This document shows positions 48,901 to 62,300 of a DNA stretch of 64,000 nucleotides, in pieces. Under the pieces are notes generated by a model, which was not told the origin of the DNA, ran no database searches, and saw nothing but the letters and a program-made list of their open reading frames with translations. The position numbers and the translations under genes were made by a program. Source of the stretch: Acridotheres tristis (lineage: Eukaryota > Chordata > Aves > Passeriformes > Sturnidae); the NCBI GenBank assembly GCA_037013685.1, contig CM072886.1, positions 70,149,859-70,213,858 of the forward strand, written 5' to 3'. Positions within the stretch are counted from its first letter, which is position 1, and each line of letters starts with the position of its first letter.

Positions 48901-50770
48901 CAGGTGGCACTTTGCATCATGTTTGCACTTGCTGTGGACATTTTTTAATAACAGAGCAAGACACCAAGCAGTCGAGAGTCAGGATTCACCCTCGGAGCTC
49001 AGTCATGTGATGCAGTATGGCTCTTCTGTCACAACAGCTGTGCATCTCTCAGTCCTACAGCAGCAGATTTCCTTGCAGTTTGCTCAAGACAAGCTGTCTC
49101 TGATGGCTGCTTCTTGTCTTGTTTTGGTGAAAATCCATCTGTCACCTACTTAGAGGATAAAGCCACAGAGGAAAGAGTGCAGAAACACAGGAAAACATGA
49201 GATAACTAAAACTGTTTATATAATGCACTTTGCAGACAACAATGAATAATTTGAAAATACTAATAATTGTCATTTATGTTAATTTTTCATGCAGTCAAAC
49301 TGGTAATTGCTTAAAAAAGTTTTAGGTTTAAAAATAGGAGTAGGAAGATGCATTTGGAAACCTCTCTCTTAGCAGGTGTCATGATCTACAATTTGAAAAA
49401 TTATTTAAGAATAGTCAGACTCCACAGACACTATAAGAAACCAGTTTCTAGGGTTTTTCAGCCACTGCCTCCAGGGAAAACCATTTTTCATTATGCAAAC
49501 AAATATACATGGCTTTAAGTGCACTCCTTAGTTTAAAGCTTCTAAGAATTCTGTTACATTTCTTTTACTTGGATTAGAAAATCCTGGTGTAATTCATTCA
49601 AAACTCACAGTGAATTTTACAGAATTAAAAAATAAACTGAAGTTGTCCCCAAGAATTATGCCTTTCTGAAAGCTAATTCAGGGTTGTTCTTGGTCAGTAA
49701 AAATAGAATACTGAGTGTGCCCCCTTGTAATTCTGCTGTTTCTAAAGACTTTATTGTCAGCACACTTATTGACCCAAACTAGAACACAACAATAATCAGA
49801 TTGTACCTCCTGACAAAGTAAAATAAAGCCAAAATGGCCAGTAACTTTTCCACTTTCAAAGGAAAAAGAGTTCGTTGGTTTTGAGCATAAGGCACTTTAA
49901 AGTTGAATAATCCTAAGAAATCAAAGTACTTTCTCTCACTTTTTCTTTCTTTCATGCAGTTTTAAAATCTGTCCTTAATTGGTAGTTGTTGATTGCATTC
50001 TTTTGGGGTTTTTCCTTGGTTTTTTATTTGTTGAAAATTAAAGTCGTATAGCTTGAAATCACCTACATTAATCATAGCGTCCAGAAAATGTAATTGTTTG
50101 AATAAATAAGAGTTGTTTTATAATACCACTAGAAATCTACAAGACATTATTTGCATGTTATTCTCTGAATCTAATTTGCTGTAGGTTTTAAATATGGATT
50201 CAGTCCTTTGGTTTTGCAGACAATTTATTAGACAATATCTAACATACAATAGGAATTCTCAAGACTCTGTTATAATGGTAAAACAGACTAAATCCTAAAA
50301 CTTGTATCAAAGCCAGAATAAAATAATTTTGCCAAGAGAAGGCTGCAGAAATTGTATTACTGTCAGCTGCATTTTATGGCCAGGCTGTAGGATGAGAGAG
50401 GAATAAATTGGTGGGTGATGGATCTCAGTCTGTTCTGGAGCAGGGAATATTGATGGCTACAGCTGTATTGACCTGTTATATGTGGGACATTGCTGTGGTT
50501 TAGGTAGGACTGTAGACGTGGGAGAGGGAGGGATCAGTCAGTTTCATTCACCTTGCTGCCTTTTTATTCCACTGCTTCAGAGCAGATGATGTGTTCTGAT
50601 CCTCCTCTGTGGGTGCATAAACATTGCACTTCTACATAATTTAGTGAATACTGTACAGAAGAAAATATCTAATTTAATGAAAACAAACAGAAGCATTACT
50701 GGAATTTAACAGGCAGAATGAGGATCTAATTAGCTAACAGCAACAACTGGCTTTAGCATAACTGTTCTTG
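45936..50770. other. Unique AT-rich DNA, no gene recognised
   Basis: The longest frame, 134 codons on the minus strand (46467-46871), has hydrophobic C-terminal sequence but no motif, initiation context or neighbouring exon that would support it. A 102-codon plus frame at 48640-48948 begins with a hydrophobic run; also unsupported. No transposon recognised. Confidence 0.6.
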
Positions 50771-51080
50771 TCTCAGTGGCATTTCTTGCCACAGTGCCAG
50801 AAGTGACAAAAGGCTGTGGCACAACACGAAGCGACCCCCACGCTACCAGAGCTGTGATCACTTCTCTTATATTTGCAAAGGAACACTTCCTGCCAGCAAG
50901 CTGGATAACTACACGGCGTCAGACCCAGCAGTTTGTTCCGTGCATCTGTCAAGTGCTATGTGCTCCTGGTGGTTTTATGCTCACTCGGGTTTCCAAGCAA
51001 GGACCGTTTAGTCTGGCACAGAGGAACCCGTGCACTTTGCAATATGAGCACTAAGACAACAAACAAGGTTTTCTACCCGA
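50771..51080. promoter_or_regulatory. CpG-rich patch, possible cis-regulatory element or exon remnant
   Basis: Ten CpG dinucleotides lie between 50826 and 51079, including acgaagcgacccccacgc and acacggcgtc, in a window where CpG is otherwise scarce. It is preceded by a good pyrimidine tract and cag (ending 50776), then a small perfect hairpin (gtggca / tgccac, 50776-50792). A frame runs open for about 90 codons to 51054 but starts at GTG, not ATG, and ends in a stop rather than a donor. No family is recognised. Retained CpG suggests constraint, lack of germline methylation, or a young insertion. Confidence 0.3.
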
Positions 51081-54000
51081 GAGTGTAAAGGCCCTTCTGA
51101 TGAATCACAGGCCAGAATAGGACTAAAGTGACAGCTGTAGCACAGGCTTTTTTATTTGGTAACTTTGATAACATCTATAATAAAAGTTAATCGAAATGCC
51201 TATGGAAATAAAGTATTGTTCCAAAGCAGAGAGTATATTCTTCCTAAATAGACTAGCCAAAGGTTGCCACATTTTTTAAGTCCACATAAGCCCAGATTTG
51301 AGGCTCTGTGCTAGATATGAGATGCAGATATAGTCACAGTATCTCTGCGGACTGCATTTAATCCACAAAATACCCCCCAAAACGATGAAAACCGCTTTTT
51401 CTGCATGTGTGGGGGATGTTGTTAATGTCAGAATACTCTGTCAGGCAGAGATTTTGTGCATATTATTTGTGCTAATGAGCATCTCTTTTGCTGTAATTTC
51501 AGATTTAAATTTCAAGGAAGCCCATCTCAGGTGAATTACACCTACAAATGTACAGGCAAAGCAGCTCTCAAAAGCTGCCTTTGTTGTACCCTTTTCACTG
51601 TGTATGTTTTCAACTCTCCAGGTCACGCTAGGAACATCACCTATTTTCCATTAAGAACATGTGTATCGTAGCAATGGGATATGCATATTAATTTGTAAGT
51701 GAAATACATTTATTTACACAACTTCTTTCCATTCTATAGCATAACAAAAAGAGCTTCATAACATCAGGAATACCAAAATATGATAAAAACATATGCTTTT
51801 CAAGGAAAATGAAGAAACTTTCAGGCACATGTAAAGGCTGCCCTAGCAATGACTTGAGACACATTTCAGCCCCTCTCACCCATATCAGACATGATCGGCA
51901 GTCATTGCTGTCACAGCCGAGCAATCGGCGAGGGTGAAAGCAGACAACAAAGGAGTCAGAATGAAACATTTGCAGCAAACTGTCAAAAAATTACACTAAA
52001 GATAGACTAAGAGCTACCACAGATGTGTGACATGCTGAAATGAGTAAAAAATCACTGCAGTGACCTAAAATGAATATGTAATATTTTTTTACTATTCTAA
52101 TTGGCTTTGTGAAGCAATGCCCAAAATTTTAGCATAACCTGTTCACAAAAATCATTGGTTTCAAAATGTGAGAAATGAGATCATTAATTTTCTGGAGGCT
52201 GTGGGGGAAATGTACAACAGAGTTACAGACCTTTATGTAAATGTTCCTGAAAACCTGTTCTATCCTATATTTGGGTGTGTGGGGTTTAATTATGAGTAGG
52301 ATCAAAGACATCTTGAAAAGAGCTAATCCTGTTTTATGTGTATGCAACTCCATCTACATTAATTATATCTCAAGATCACAGAACTTGCTTACAAGCAATA
52401 ATGATAGTGATGCAAATTATATTGTGGCACTGGTAGACCATTTCACTGCCAACAGAGGCAGAATGAATTACCCTTCTCTGTGACATTTAATTAGGGTATA
52501 TAGCCTTCCACAGAACCTCTTCTGTGGCAAAAATTATAGAACTTTCTCCATTAAAAAAAACCCCACTTGTTGTTAAAACATTGCTGTCATATTCATAATG
52601 GGACTCTAATGCAAATATATTTGGGGTTAAATCCTCTGCTTTTGAACATCAGCAATTCTGTCATCACCATTCTCTCAAATTCAATGAAGGATGTGTACAA
52701 GTGAATTTGATCATCACATGAGAGCCATTTAAGTGTTGACAGAATTCCAAAGGATTTAACTTTTTTTTTTTTTTTTAAAGTAACGAGACTGGTTGTTTCT
52801 TTTCTAAGTGACATTCCATTCTGCTTGGAGTTTTCTTTTATTCTGGATTAGTCTAAACCAGCATTTTCAAAAATTTATGTGAAAATATTTTTCCAATGTT
52901 TGAGTCTTTTGGCCATTTAAAAATATTATTTCCTCTATGTTTTGTGAGTTCTGTCCCATTTTTCTAATTTCCTTTTTCCTAAAGTTACATGGAGTTTTTG
53001 AAAGTTGTTTCATACTGCTGCAATATTTCCTGTTCACAAGGTTGAAAATGCTTTTTATCAGCTTCTCTGGTGTACTTATTTTGTTCCTGATAAGAAACAT
53101 GCATTCACTTTGGCTATAAAGAACAATTCATTTTCTTAAGGGAAGTTAATTTTAGTAAAAAAAGAGAAGCTTGCTGAGTGGAACTCTTGCTTTGCATTTT
53201 GCAAGCTTAGTCCTCTCATGTGTGCTTTTTCCAAATGTGGACAAAGAAGATTTTGTGGAATGGAAAAGTGTGCAAACACTTGGACCGAACAAACTTTGAA
53301 TGTGAGGGAAGATAAAAATCTCAGTAGGTAGGAGAGCTGTACAGTGAAAGGATAACTACGAGCAAAAGAAGAAAATGGTCATCTTTTCCCATGCCTTCTT
53401 CTTATCCCTGAGGTAGAGGGATCTACCTGCCTTTGTCACACAGTGGGATTGATAATGCAAAGGACAAATATTCTTCTCTGTCATTATGTCTTTACAGGTC
53501 TCTTCCTGCTGTGCTTAAGCGGCACAAACTCCCACAGAGTTTTCTTTTGTAAGGATGAAATAATCAGTCCCTGACAGTCTAGAATGAAGAGACAGGTAGG
53601 GTAGCATTTACCTCACACCTCCTGGAACACATATGGATCTTCTTCCCGTCAGAGGAGTAAAGGTGGATTTCTCGAATCTTAAATCTGTAGCAAGTAGTAT
53701 ATAAAGGTAGTCAAAGGGCTAGTAGATCATGCCTGATGCAAATTCGATGAGAATAACTCAATTTAAAAGGGTGCCTACTGTCTTGAAAGAAGTTTGACAA
53801 AATAAAGCAAATCACAGGGAATGGGTGTAGAACTGCAAGGATTGTTTAGAGGGGGGAGAGAAACCTCCAGCAATATGCAAAAGTGTCAGACTTCTGAATA
53901 CAGTGCAGTCTGCCAAGAAAGAAAAGAAAATAATGACATTGGTTACAGAGCAAGAGAAATGAGAAATTTGTAATGAAAATATATTAATACCAGGTTAACA

Positions 54001-57000
54001 GTGGTAAGCACTATTATAAAAGAATGTGATAAGCCAGAACAGCCATGGCTCAAATCAATTATTTTTCATCCATACACAGCTTGTTTGAATGTAGAAGGGT
54101 TGCATATCCATATATCCAGGTTGAACTTAATTTAGCATCATTCAGAATTGATGATGAGTAGGAGGTGGAAGAAAGAAAAGAAGAGAAAGCCCGTCCACAG
54201 TTATATAATGACACATCAGCATGATCTCTCTCACATCTGTCTGATGGTATACCAAAGAAATGAATTTGCATGTGCTCAGGTGAACTTTGGAAGAGGACCC
54301 AAATTCTGAATGAACATCAAGGTACTCTGAATTTCTTCTCATTTGTCTTACAGAAATAAGCTGACAAATCTGACTTCAAATGAAGAGTTATTTTATCATT
54401 TATATTGGAAAAAAAATTCACTGCTAGTGCAACAATACTTAATGGTAGTGAAATAACCCTTTCTAGTTGCTGGACCTTGGAAGTTAGGAACTAAGAAAAC
54501 TGCTTTCTAAAATTTGTCTATAATGTGTAGGAGACTGTGATCTTAAAATACATTTGTGAAGCTCAGGTGAAGACATGTCAGCCTTTTATTTGGATCGGAT
54601 TATTGTTCCTTAACATGCTTGTTTCCTTCCTCGTCTGATTCTTATTATCAAAACATCTAAAAATTTTTACTTTCAAATAAGTGTGTACAATGTATCCATA
54701 TTAATATTTTCAAACGTGATAAAACGTGGAAAACTTCTAACTCAAGAGGCAAAGTTTGGCAGTAAATACATACAGCTTTTAATAATGAAACTGAAACCTG
54801 ATAAGCAAGAGTCAAACATAGACATTATCAGAAGCTAGATGGATTTGGAAAACTGCAAATGAAAATATTATCTTTTAAAAGATCTGCCTGGGACTGGAAC
54901 GATTGTATTGAAAATGCTGCATGCTGTTTCTGAGATTTAGAATTTTTATATTACTTTGTCAAAACCTTGATTACCTAAGACTTGGATTACCTGCAACCCT
55001 GATCCTTGCTTTCTTCATGTGAGTTTCAAATATGCTTATTAACGGGACTTCATATTACAGGTGAAATTCATAAATTCATTTTAGTCTCATTTGTAAAGGA
55101 CTAAATACTTTGTGTTTTGTTTGGGCTTTTTTAAGACTAACAAGAAAGGGAGGCCTCTTCTGACCTTTTGTTCAGATCTGGACTTTGCCTTGGAGATAGA
55201 CACAGGAAGGCACTGCTTTCTGGAGCACGTTTGTTTTACTGGTATACAAAACCTGCCAAGAACCTTCAGAGGATCTGCTCCCAGGCCTTCCCTCACAACA
55301 GTTTGGGAAGCATATGCATTAGAAGAAAAGGACTTCATAGCACTGTTTTTTCTTTTATGGATGTTAATAAGACTGAAGGCATTTTTGTGAGGTAGTTATG
55401 TTTTAAGGTGCATTAGGTGCTCTGTTGCCTCTTTTTACACATCTACTGTTCATTTTAATATTTTCTAAGAGCATTTGTAATATGTGATAGGTGTTAATGT
55501 CACTTATAAAATTGAATTAACTAGGATGTTCTGAAATTGTCTTTAAAGGTCAAATTATAATAATCTTAGCCAGAGTAGTACTTTTACTCAGGGGTAGGTC
55601 TAGGTAAATCAATAGCACTACAGAAGAAATAAGGTTAGATACATAAAAGGACTTTGGCACCACATATCCTCCAAAATGTGCTTATCAGTACAGCCTAAAT
55701 TCATAGGTTTAAATTCTCTGAATCCTTGTTTGTTCTCTGACACACTTGGAGACATGAAAAATTTAACTTTTAAACTATCTATCTAAAATTTCCCATCAGT
55801 ATGATTTCACAGTAACACAGAGATTTGCTTCTGAGTGGTCAGAAGACTTGATATATGGAACATGCAAGTGTCTACTTTCCTTTATTTCACCAGCTACTAC
55901 TGTTCTGCTCTAATCTACATGTTCCTTGCATCATGAAACTGTATCCCAAAAATATCTGGAGCAGAGCAAAGTGCTCCAGTCACCAGCCCCTTGAGTGCTC
56001 TGAGCTATAGCTTGCTCAGTCTTTCTGTTAGCTGTTGTGTTTGACATAATCCTTTACACTTGCTCAAAGCAAGATCTGAAACTTTAATACTGCTCTACAG
56101 AGGCTATAACTGTAATCTATGGTGCTATATTTCACTGACCTAAAGTTTATATAACATTTTTAGGCAAAGCACAAAGCTACCAGTAGAAGGACTGAGAAAG
56201 ACCCATACCAACACATCTGGGAGTTCCAACTACTCAGCTGAACGATGTATACACATGAAGAAGAGTCAGCAGGAAGTTTTGGAACTCGTTGCTTCTTTAC
56301 TCCAAGCAGTTACTGTACAATATTTTAAGCACTGGGTGTTGTGAGGTTGCTGCAGGAATGGAGCGATCCTCCATACAAACCACATTGTGGCTGAAAATCA
56401 AAATATGGAGTTGAGGAGCTCCAAGTAATCTTTTTTTGTTTCTTTCTAGTACAAAAATAGCATTGTGAAAATGAGATGGAAGGCTTTCTAGTAAAAAAAC
56501 CCAACCTCTCAGTCTAGTTTTTAATCACTCATTTGGGCATGCATCACTGCTCAGCTATGCTTGAACCTATCAGGATACCAGTGCTCAGTGTTGTGTGGCT
56601 TCCACTCTTAGCTGTTTGTTTCACTACATTTTTTAAGTCTCAACAGGGACAAAGGCAAGTACTTGCTTGTGAAGACACAGTGTATTAAGGTAGTAATTTT
56701 TCATTTTTAATGACTGTCATGACTACCCTTCAGCTGCCGAGTGCATCATTTAGCTCCTTGTTCCCGATGCCATTCATTGAACTGTCAGCATTTGTCATTT
56801 GCTGTGCACACAGTGCTATTGCAGATGTTCATGTTCCTGTTAATGCCCAGCTCTGATACTTGGGAAGGGTGGCTTGTTGCCTGCCTTTATATGCCTTTGC
56901 ATGATCAGAGGAGTAAACCCTCAGGGCACCTAGTGTATATGAGGCTCCTGCTTCAGCACTCATTTTTTACTGCATAGATATAGATGAATCAAAACTCTGC

Positions 57001-58718
57001 TACAAATATTTCAAATATTAGGGAGAGACTAGATTAAGACCCCTTCTTAAGCTTCTTTTTGCAAATATGTAGAGCAAATCAATTTTCTCTCATAAAACTG
57101 GAGATTTAAGACATCTCCCTCTGAACTCAGTTGGCTTTTATTTTTCTATTCTAAGTCCTATACTGAGGTGAATGGGAAGTATTTTACAGGGTGCTTGCAG
57201 GCCTGCTTAGGTATGATGTTAATCTAGTTGCATGTGGGATCCAGAAGTCTGTATAGCTGCTAGGCTTGCTTTCCAGGCACAGCTTTCTTATCCTTTCCAT
57301 GAAAGTTACTAGTCTGATCTATGTACTTGTTGTGACAGTAGTATTTTGCCCTCATGAGGAAATTTAGGAAATAAGCCAGCTCCTTTTCTCAAAAGGAGAG
57401 AGATACAGCCAGGCCCATGTATGTCTATAGCATTGCTATATGGAAGGAGTCTCTATTGGGAGCTTATTACAAGTTTAGAGTCCCTTTTTGCAGTAGAGCT
57501 GGAGAAAGGATCTACTGTCCTTTGGTCTGCTCCTCAAAGTAAAGGCAACAACTGAGGGAGAGAAGGTGAAAGTAAGAGTTTCTTGTTTATGAAAAACCCC
57601 AAACCCACCAAAATACAACAAAGGAAAAGTAATATGAAGGATACTTGGTGCAATATACAATGCTCCTGAGTCTGCCATCATGTCACTTGAGTCCTCAGAC
57701 AAGTCATGTACTTTCCTTTCCCAAAATACAAAAGCTGGGAATAGCAATGATGTCTGTAAAGCTCCTTGAGACCTGTGGGTGAAAAATACTAACAGTATGC
57801 TGATTTTTTTTCTTATTTTTTTGTTGTTGTAAAAGATGGAAGAGAGCAGCATGCCAAGGAAACTTTGGCAAACTGCTTGTTTCCTGCTGTGTTCCCTATC
57901 TCTGCTTGTCCCTGCTATATAATTAGTTTTTAAGTCTTAAGTCTCTGGATATACTGTGCTGCTCACTGTTGTGTATCATATTCATTGTATATCAAGCCCA
58001 GTGGAGCCCTCATCCCTACTAGGTGTTCTAGTGAGCCAAATGAGACAGAGAGGAGCAAGCCACCTTCTGGAGAAAAGGTTATAGGAAAGAAAAAGTTAAA
58101 AAGGTTAATACATAGCAGTTTATGGTTTTTATTTAATCTAAAATTTCTAGGGCAATTCATCTAGTCACTTTCTTCTGCCAGTGACATTATAAACTCTCTG
58201 TTGTCACCAGATTGGCCTGTAAAGCACGCTCTGTCATTTACTGGAAAGTTTTTATGGAGAAAGAAAACAGGAATGTTTAGTTAGGTAGTAGTAGTTCAGA
58301 GCAGTCTAAATAGGCAAGGAGAATTACTACTGCTACCTACTGTCCATTATAAACTATTTTGTTTGCATCTGCTCTTTCTCCTTGACATACTGTTTATTTC
58401 CCTGCATTCTTTATGGATGGTTTAAATGGAGAGAAAGAACTAATCAGCCAATGAATGAGAGCAGAGGGAAACTTTTAGTTTGTAGATTCCTATCTACATG
58501 ACAATATACATGTGATGATTTTCAGGAACTTCACTGCAGAATATTGCTTGCTACAAAGCAGGAAAAGAGTTTTTAAGAAAATTTCTGACTATATTAGTAT
58601 TTTTAATCAATTTTTATCTAAGCCACAGAGATTTGTTTTGGTTGATTGGTTTGTCGTTTTTTTAAAAATATATTGCTCAGAAAGCTACAGTAAAAAATAA
58701 TGAAATATTAGTTTCTTG
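51081..58718. other. Unique AT-rich DNA, no gene recognised
   Basis: No recognised gene or transposon over 7.6 kb. A small CpG cluster lies at 51893-51930 (atcggca and atcggcg words around a centre). A T16 run is at 52761-52776. All frames are below 126 codons and show no motifs. Confidence 0.6.
52761..52776. repeat. T16 homopolymer
   Basis: 16 consecutive T; low complexity. Confidence 0.9.
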
Positions 58719-59385
58719 ACATAGAATTGAGAAGATTTGAAAATAACTCTAAGATCAGTGAGTTCAACTTAATCAAGCACTGTCATGTTTCTCACTAAAT
58801 CATGTTCCTGAGTGCCATATTCACACATTTCCTGAACTCTTCCAAGGGTAGTGGTCCTTATCACTTCCTTGGCAGTCTGTTTCAATGCTTGACTATCCTG
58901 TCAGTGAAGAATTTTTTCCTAATTTCCAATCTGAACCTCCTCTGGCACTACTTGAGGCCAATTCCTCTTGTTCTATCACTTCTTACCAGGGAGAAGAGAC
59001 TGATCCTCACCTCACTACAATCTCCTTTCAGGTTATGGTAGGGAGGATAAGGTCTCCCCTGAGCCTTTCTCTCCAGCCTAAACACCCCCAGCTCTCTCAG
59101 CTGCTCCTCATCAGACTTGTGCTCCAGACCCTTCACCAGCTCTGTTGCCCTTCTCTGGACAGGCTTCAGCCCCTCCATGTCCTTGTAGTGAGGGGCCCAG
59201 AACTGAGCACAGGATTCGAGGTGCAGCCTCAGCAGTGCCGAGTACAGGGGACAATCGCTGCCCTGCTCCTGCTGGCCACACTGCTGCTCATACAGGCCAG
59301 GATGCCATTGGCCTTTCTGCCACTTGGGCACACACTGGCTCATGTTCAGCTGGCTGTTGATCACCACCCTGAGGTTCTTTATTGA
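58719..59385 (-). mobile_element. CR1 LINE 3' part, best-preserved copy
   Basis: Read on the minus strand from 59385 it encodes the C-terminal end of CR1 ORF2: a LNMSQCVPKWQKG stretch, then SCAQFWAPHYKDMEGL, VQRRATELVKGLEH, and LRELGVFRLERKAQG, with few frame breaks over about 139 codons (59367-58948). The 3' UTR follows, and the tip ends near 58719 with a decayed but recognisable acatagaattgag (reverse complement of the CR1 end). This part is the RT thumb/C-terminal region; catalytic RT motifs lie upstream and are absent, so the copy is a 5'-truncated dead insert. The 166-codon plus-strand frame at 58885-59385 is its antisense shadow. CpG and GC content are clearly higher than in the flanks, consistent with a younger insertion than the copies at 7 and 45 kb. 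Confidence 0.96.
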
Positions 59386-62300
59386 GAGGCAACTAACTAC
59401 TCATTTCATTAAAGGACAATGCTGCAGATAAAGAAGGAATTGCGACAACCCTCACTAGTGTGAAAGAGTGACCAGTGTCAATAAAATGAGTGGGATTCTC
59501 TCCTTTCCCTCTGCTTCCTTTTGTCCCCAGAAGGATTTCTTGTAATTTCAGCAATGGCTGACAGGAGTCATTTGAGTGCTGACACATATTGTGGCACCTG
59601 CAAGCATTTTTGACATAATTGACATAGTTCTGCAGGGTTTTGACAAGTTTGTCAACCTAATGAATAGGCAACTGAGCTTTAAAACCTACACTAAAGGTCA
59701 TGTAAGTTGTTCAATGGAGGATGAAAAATTATACTAACCAAATAATAGTTTCTGACTTTGACTGAAAACGGCAAGGATGAGGACAACATCCCCCCTCCTT
59801 TATGGTTTATAATACTTAATGAGAAAGGAAGAATGGTTTTTTACTGTGCTTTTTTTGTTTTTTAATAAGCAAAATTTGAGAAGCATTCATGTATAGTAAT
59901 ATATTTAACAGGAAATGGCCCTGCTTTGTTTGGTGCAACTGGTAATATCTTTTTATAAAAGCAGAGTAGATCTTCTTCATGAAAGTAAATAACTCCTAAT
60001 AGCAACAAAGCACCTGTAGTTTGCTATAGCCACATATGTAACCTTGTGGTATTAAAATAGTAAAAAAAAAATTGGTTTAAAAAATCATGCATTTAATCAA
60101 AACAATTTTCCTTTGCAGACAACATGCAGAGCAAGCCAAATTTCTTCTACTAGCAGCTAGGATATGGCAAGTAGACAAGGTTTCCACAAATCTGCTTTTG
60201 CAGCCATATAAACAACCAAATTTAATCTCAGACTTGGAGCAGGCTGAAAACCTACCCATGGAGGTCCACTGCCCAGCTGATAGGCAGTACACTCTTAGAT
60301 TTCTGCTACTCACAGTTCACATCATGCTGGATCAGTAAGACCAGGTTTGGGTTTTTCTTCCTGAAGTTCTGTATTTTCCTTGCTCATAAGTAGATCTTAT
60401 AATATTTGAAAAAACGTTATTTTGTCTTATATAGAAACATTATGGCTACAAGTGTGCCTTCCCAAGGTCAAAAACACTGGCCAGGGATAACATATTTTTA
60501 TTTTTGGGAAGAACTAACGTTTCCTGGGTTGCAGTTCCATACTGTTGTTAAGTGGCCCACAGCACAGAGGACTGCATTTAACTCATATTTCTCCTTCTTG
60601 ACAAGACAATGAGTCTATGAACTGACCTCACTGAGACTGGGATATTGACTATGGTGAGGTTTTGTACCTAAATGGCAAAATAAGCATCCAATCAATAATA
60701 TGTTTTCAGAGCAAACCACAGAGTGTTACAGTAGTTTTAGCAGAGTCATCAGATCAGTAACAATAATGAATTTTTATGAGATTAGAATTGCTTAATTGCA
60801 TTTAACGACCATTTGACAAACACATATTATTGTGGGCTATAGCGAAAAAAAAAGACTTTGTTATGGAGAGGAAAGAGGGAGTAAGAAACAGGGACCTAAA
60901 CCCAGTATTTTTTTACTAGATTCCTTGGTTTACTTAACTGCTTTTCCAGCTGCATAAAATTGATGTATTTTCCTTTCAGGGAAAGGTAATATTTGTAATA
61001 CAGAAGGCAATTTTCAAGCTGCCTGTGAGGAACTCTGGTCTCCTATTAGGCTATCTAAGCAAAACATCTTGCTTTGTATACACTGCACCATACAGCACTT
61101 GTCTCTGTCTCCATGGTCATCTGGGGGTCATCGTACTGCTGGTTTACTTGAGCACATTCCTGCAACTTGGACTCTGCTCTAAACTAAGACAGATGTTAAT
61201 GAGCTGTTACTGACTCTTCACCAGCAGGAGATAGCAAGAGGGTTTTGTCCTCTTTTCCTGAGCAGAAATGGCAAATAAGAGGTTTTGGGAGATTCATTTG
61301 CTGTAAGAGGAGGAAAGGGTGGAGATATATGTAATGTATTTCTAGGTAAAATGGGAATATTGACAGAAGGGAATCAGCCAGCCTTGATAATATTTGCAAT
61401 TAGACAAGTACATAAATTGAATCACTGTGAGTTTTTCTGTCCATTTGGAAATTCAAACATGTATCTACGTTCCCTAGAAAGATTGCACTCTTATAATGCA
61501 TCAAGCCATTGATCCATGCAAGGCTGTACTCACTACTATCTAAAAAACAGATAGATAATAATTTTGAAAGCCTTTAGCTTGCTTTACTATTTGCAAAAGT
61601 GAGAAAAAAGACCCAAACAAACACAAACCCACAACTTTTATATTTTTTTTGTTGAAGTAGGTAAGTATCAAGTTTTTAAATATAATTTCTCTCAGGTATT
61701 ATGAAAATTTTCTTTTGCTTGTTCAGTTTGGGGTGGGAATATTATGCATGTGTTTTTATATCCAATATTGAGTTTATTGCTGTTTGAGGGCTTTGGAATC
61801 TCAGAGGCACAAACCAGACTTTCTGAAGTGCAGTAACTCGAGTAATATTCATGCACTTTAATAGCTGTAAACCAGTATCTACTCTTGCTGTTCTCTTTCC
61901 CTTTCACTTTTATGTTTTTAATCGCATTTTCCACTCATGCCACTCCAGGCAACATGACTCATGTTTCATCTGTTAGATGTGAACAAAATATTTGCTTTTT
62001 ATTGTTATGCAGATCGTTGATATCATTCTGCCATATCTCCACTGATAATTCAGAAGACATTAGGGGACTGACTATAAGGATAAACCAACATTTACTTTAC
62101 ATGAGCTCCCCATGAAGACAATCAATCGGGCCACGAATGAGAAATTGTTTGTTAGTCTGCAGCAGTTTTAGAAGTAAATATAGTGATTCTTTTGAAAGGT
62201 TATAAACATTGTATATGTAACCTCCTAGCACAAAAACCTTTAAATAATTGACAACTGCAATGATATTTTTTCTTTCCAACTTTTGTAAATGTTCAGATGG

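Noticed and set aside
48640..48948. 102-codon plus-strand frame with a hydrophobic start resembling a signal peptide
   Set aside because: A leucine-rich start arises easily from T-rich DNA; no family, no exon context and normal stop density around it.
58885..59385. 166-codon plus-strand frame, the longest in the window
   Set aside because: It is the antisense of a minus-strand CR1 ORF2 fragment; the other strand reads as recognisable CR1 protein.
60087..60338. 83-codon plus frame preceded by a good acceptor (ttttcctttgcag)
   Set aside because: The frame ends in a stop without a donor or poly(A) signal nearby, and the peptide resembles nothing known to me.
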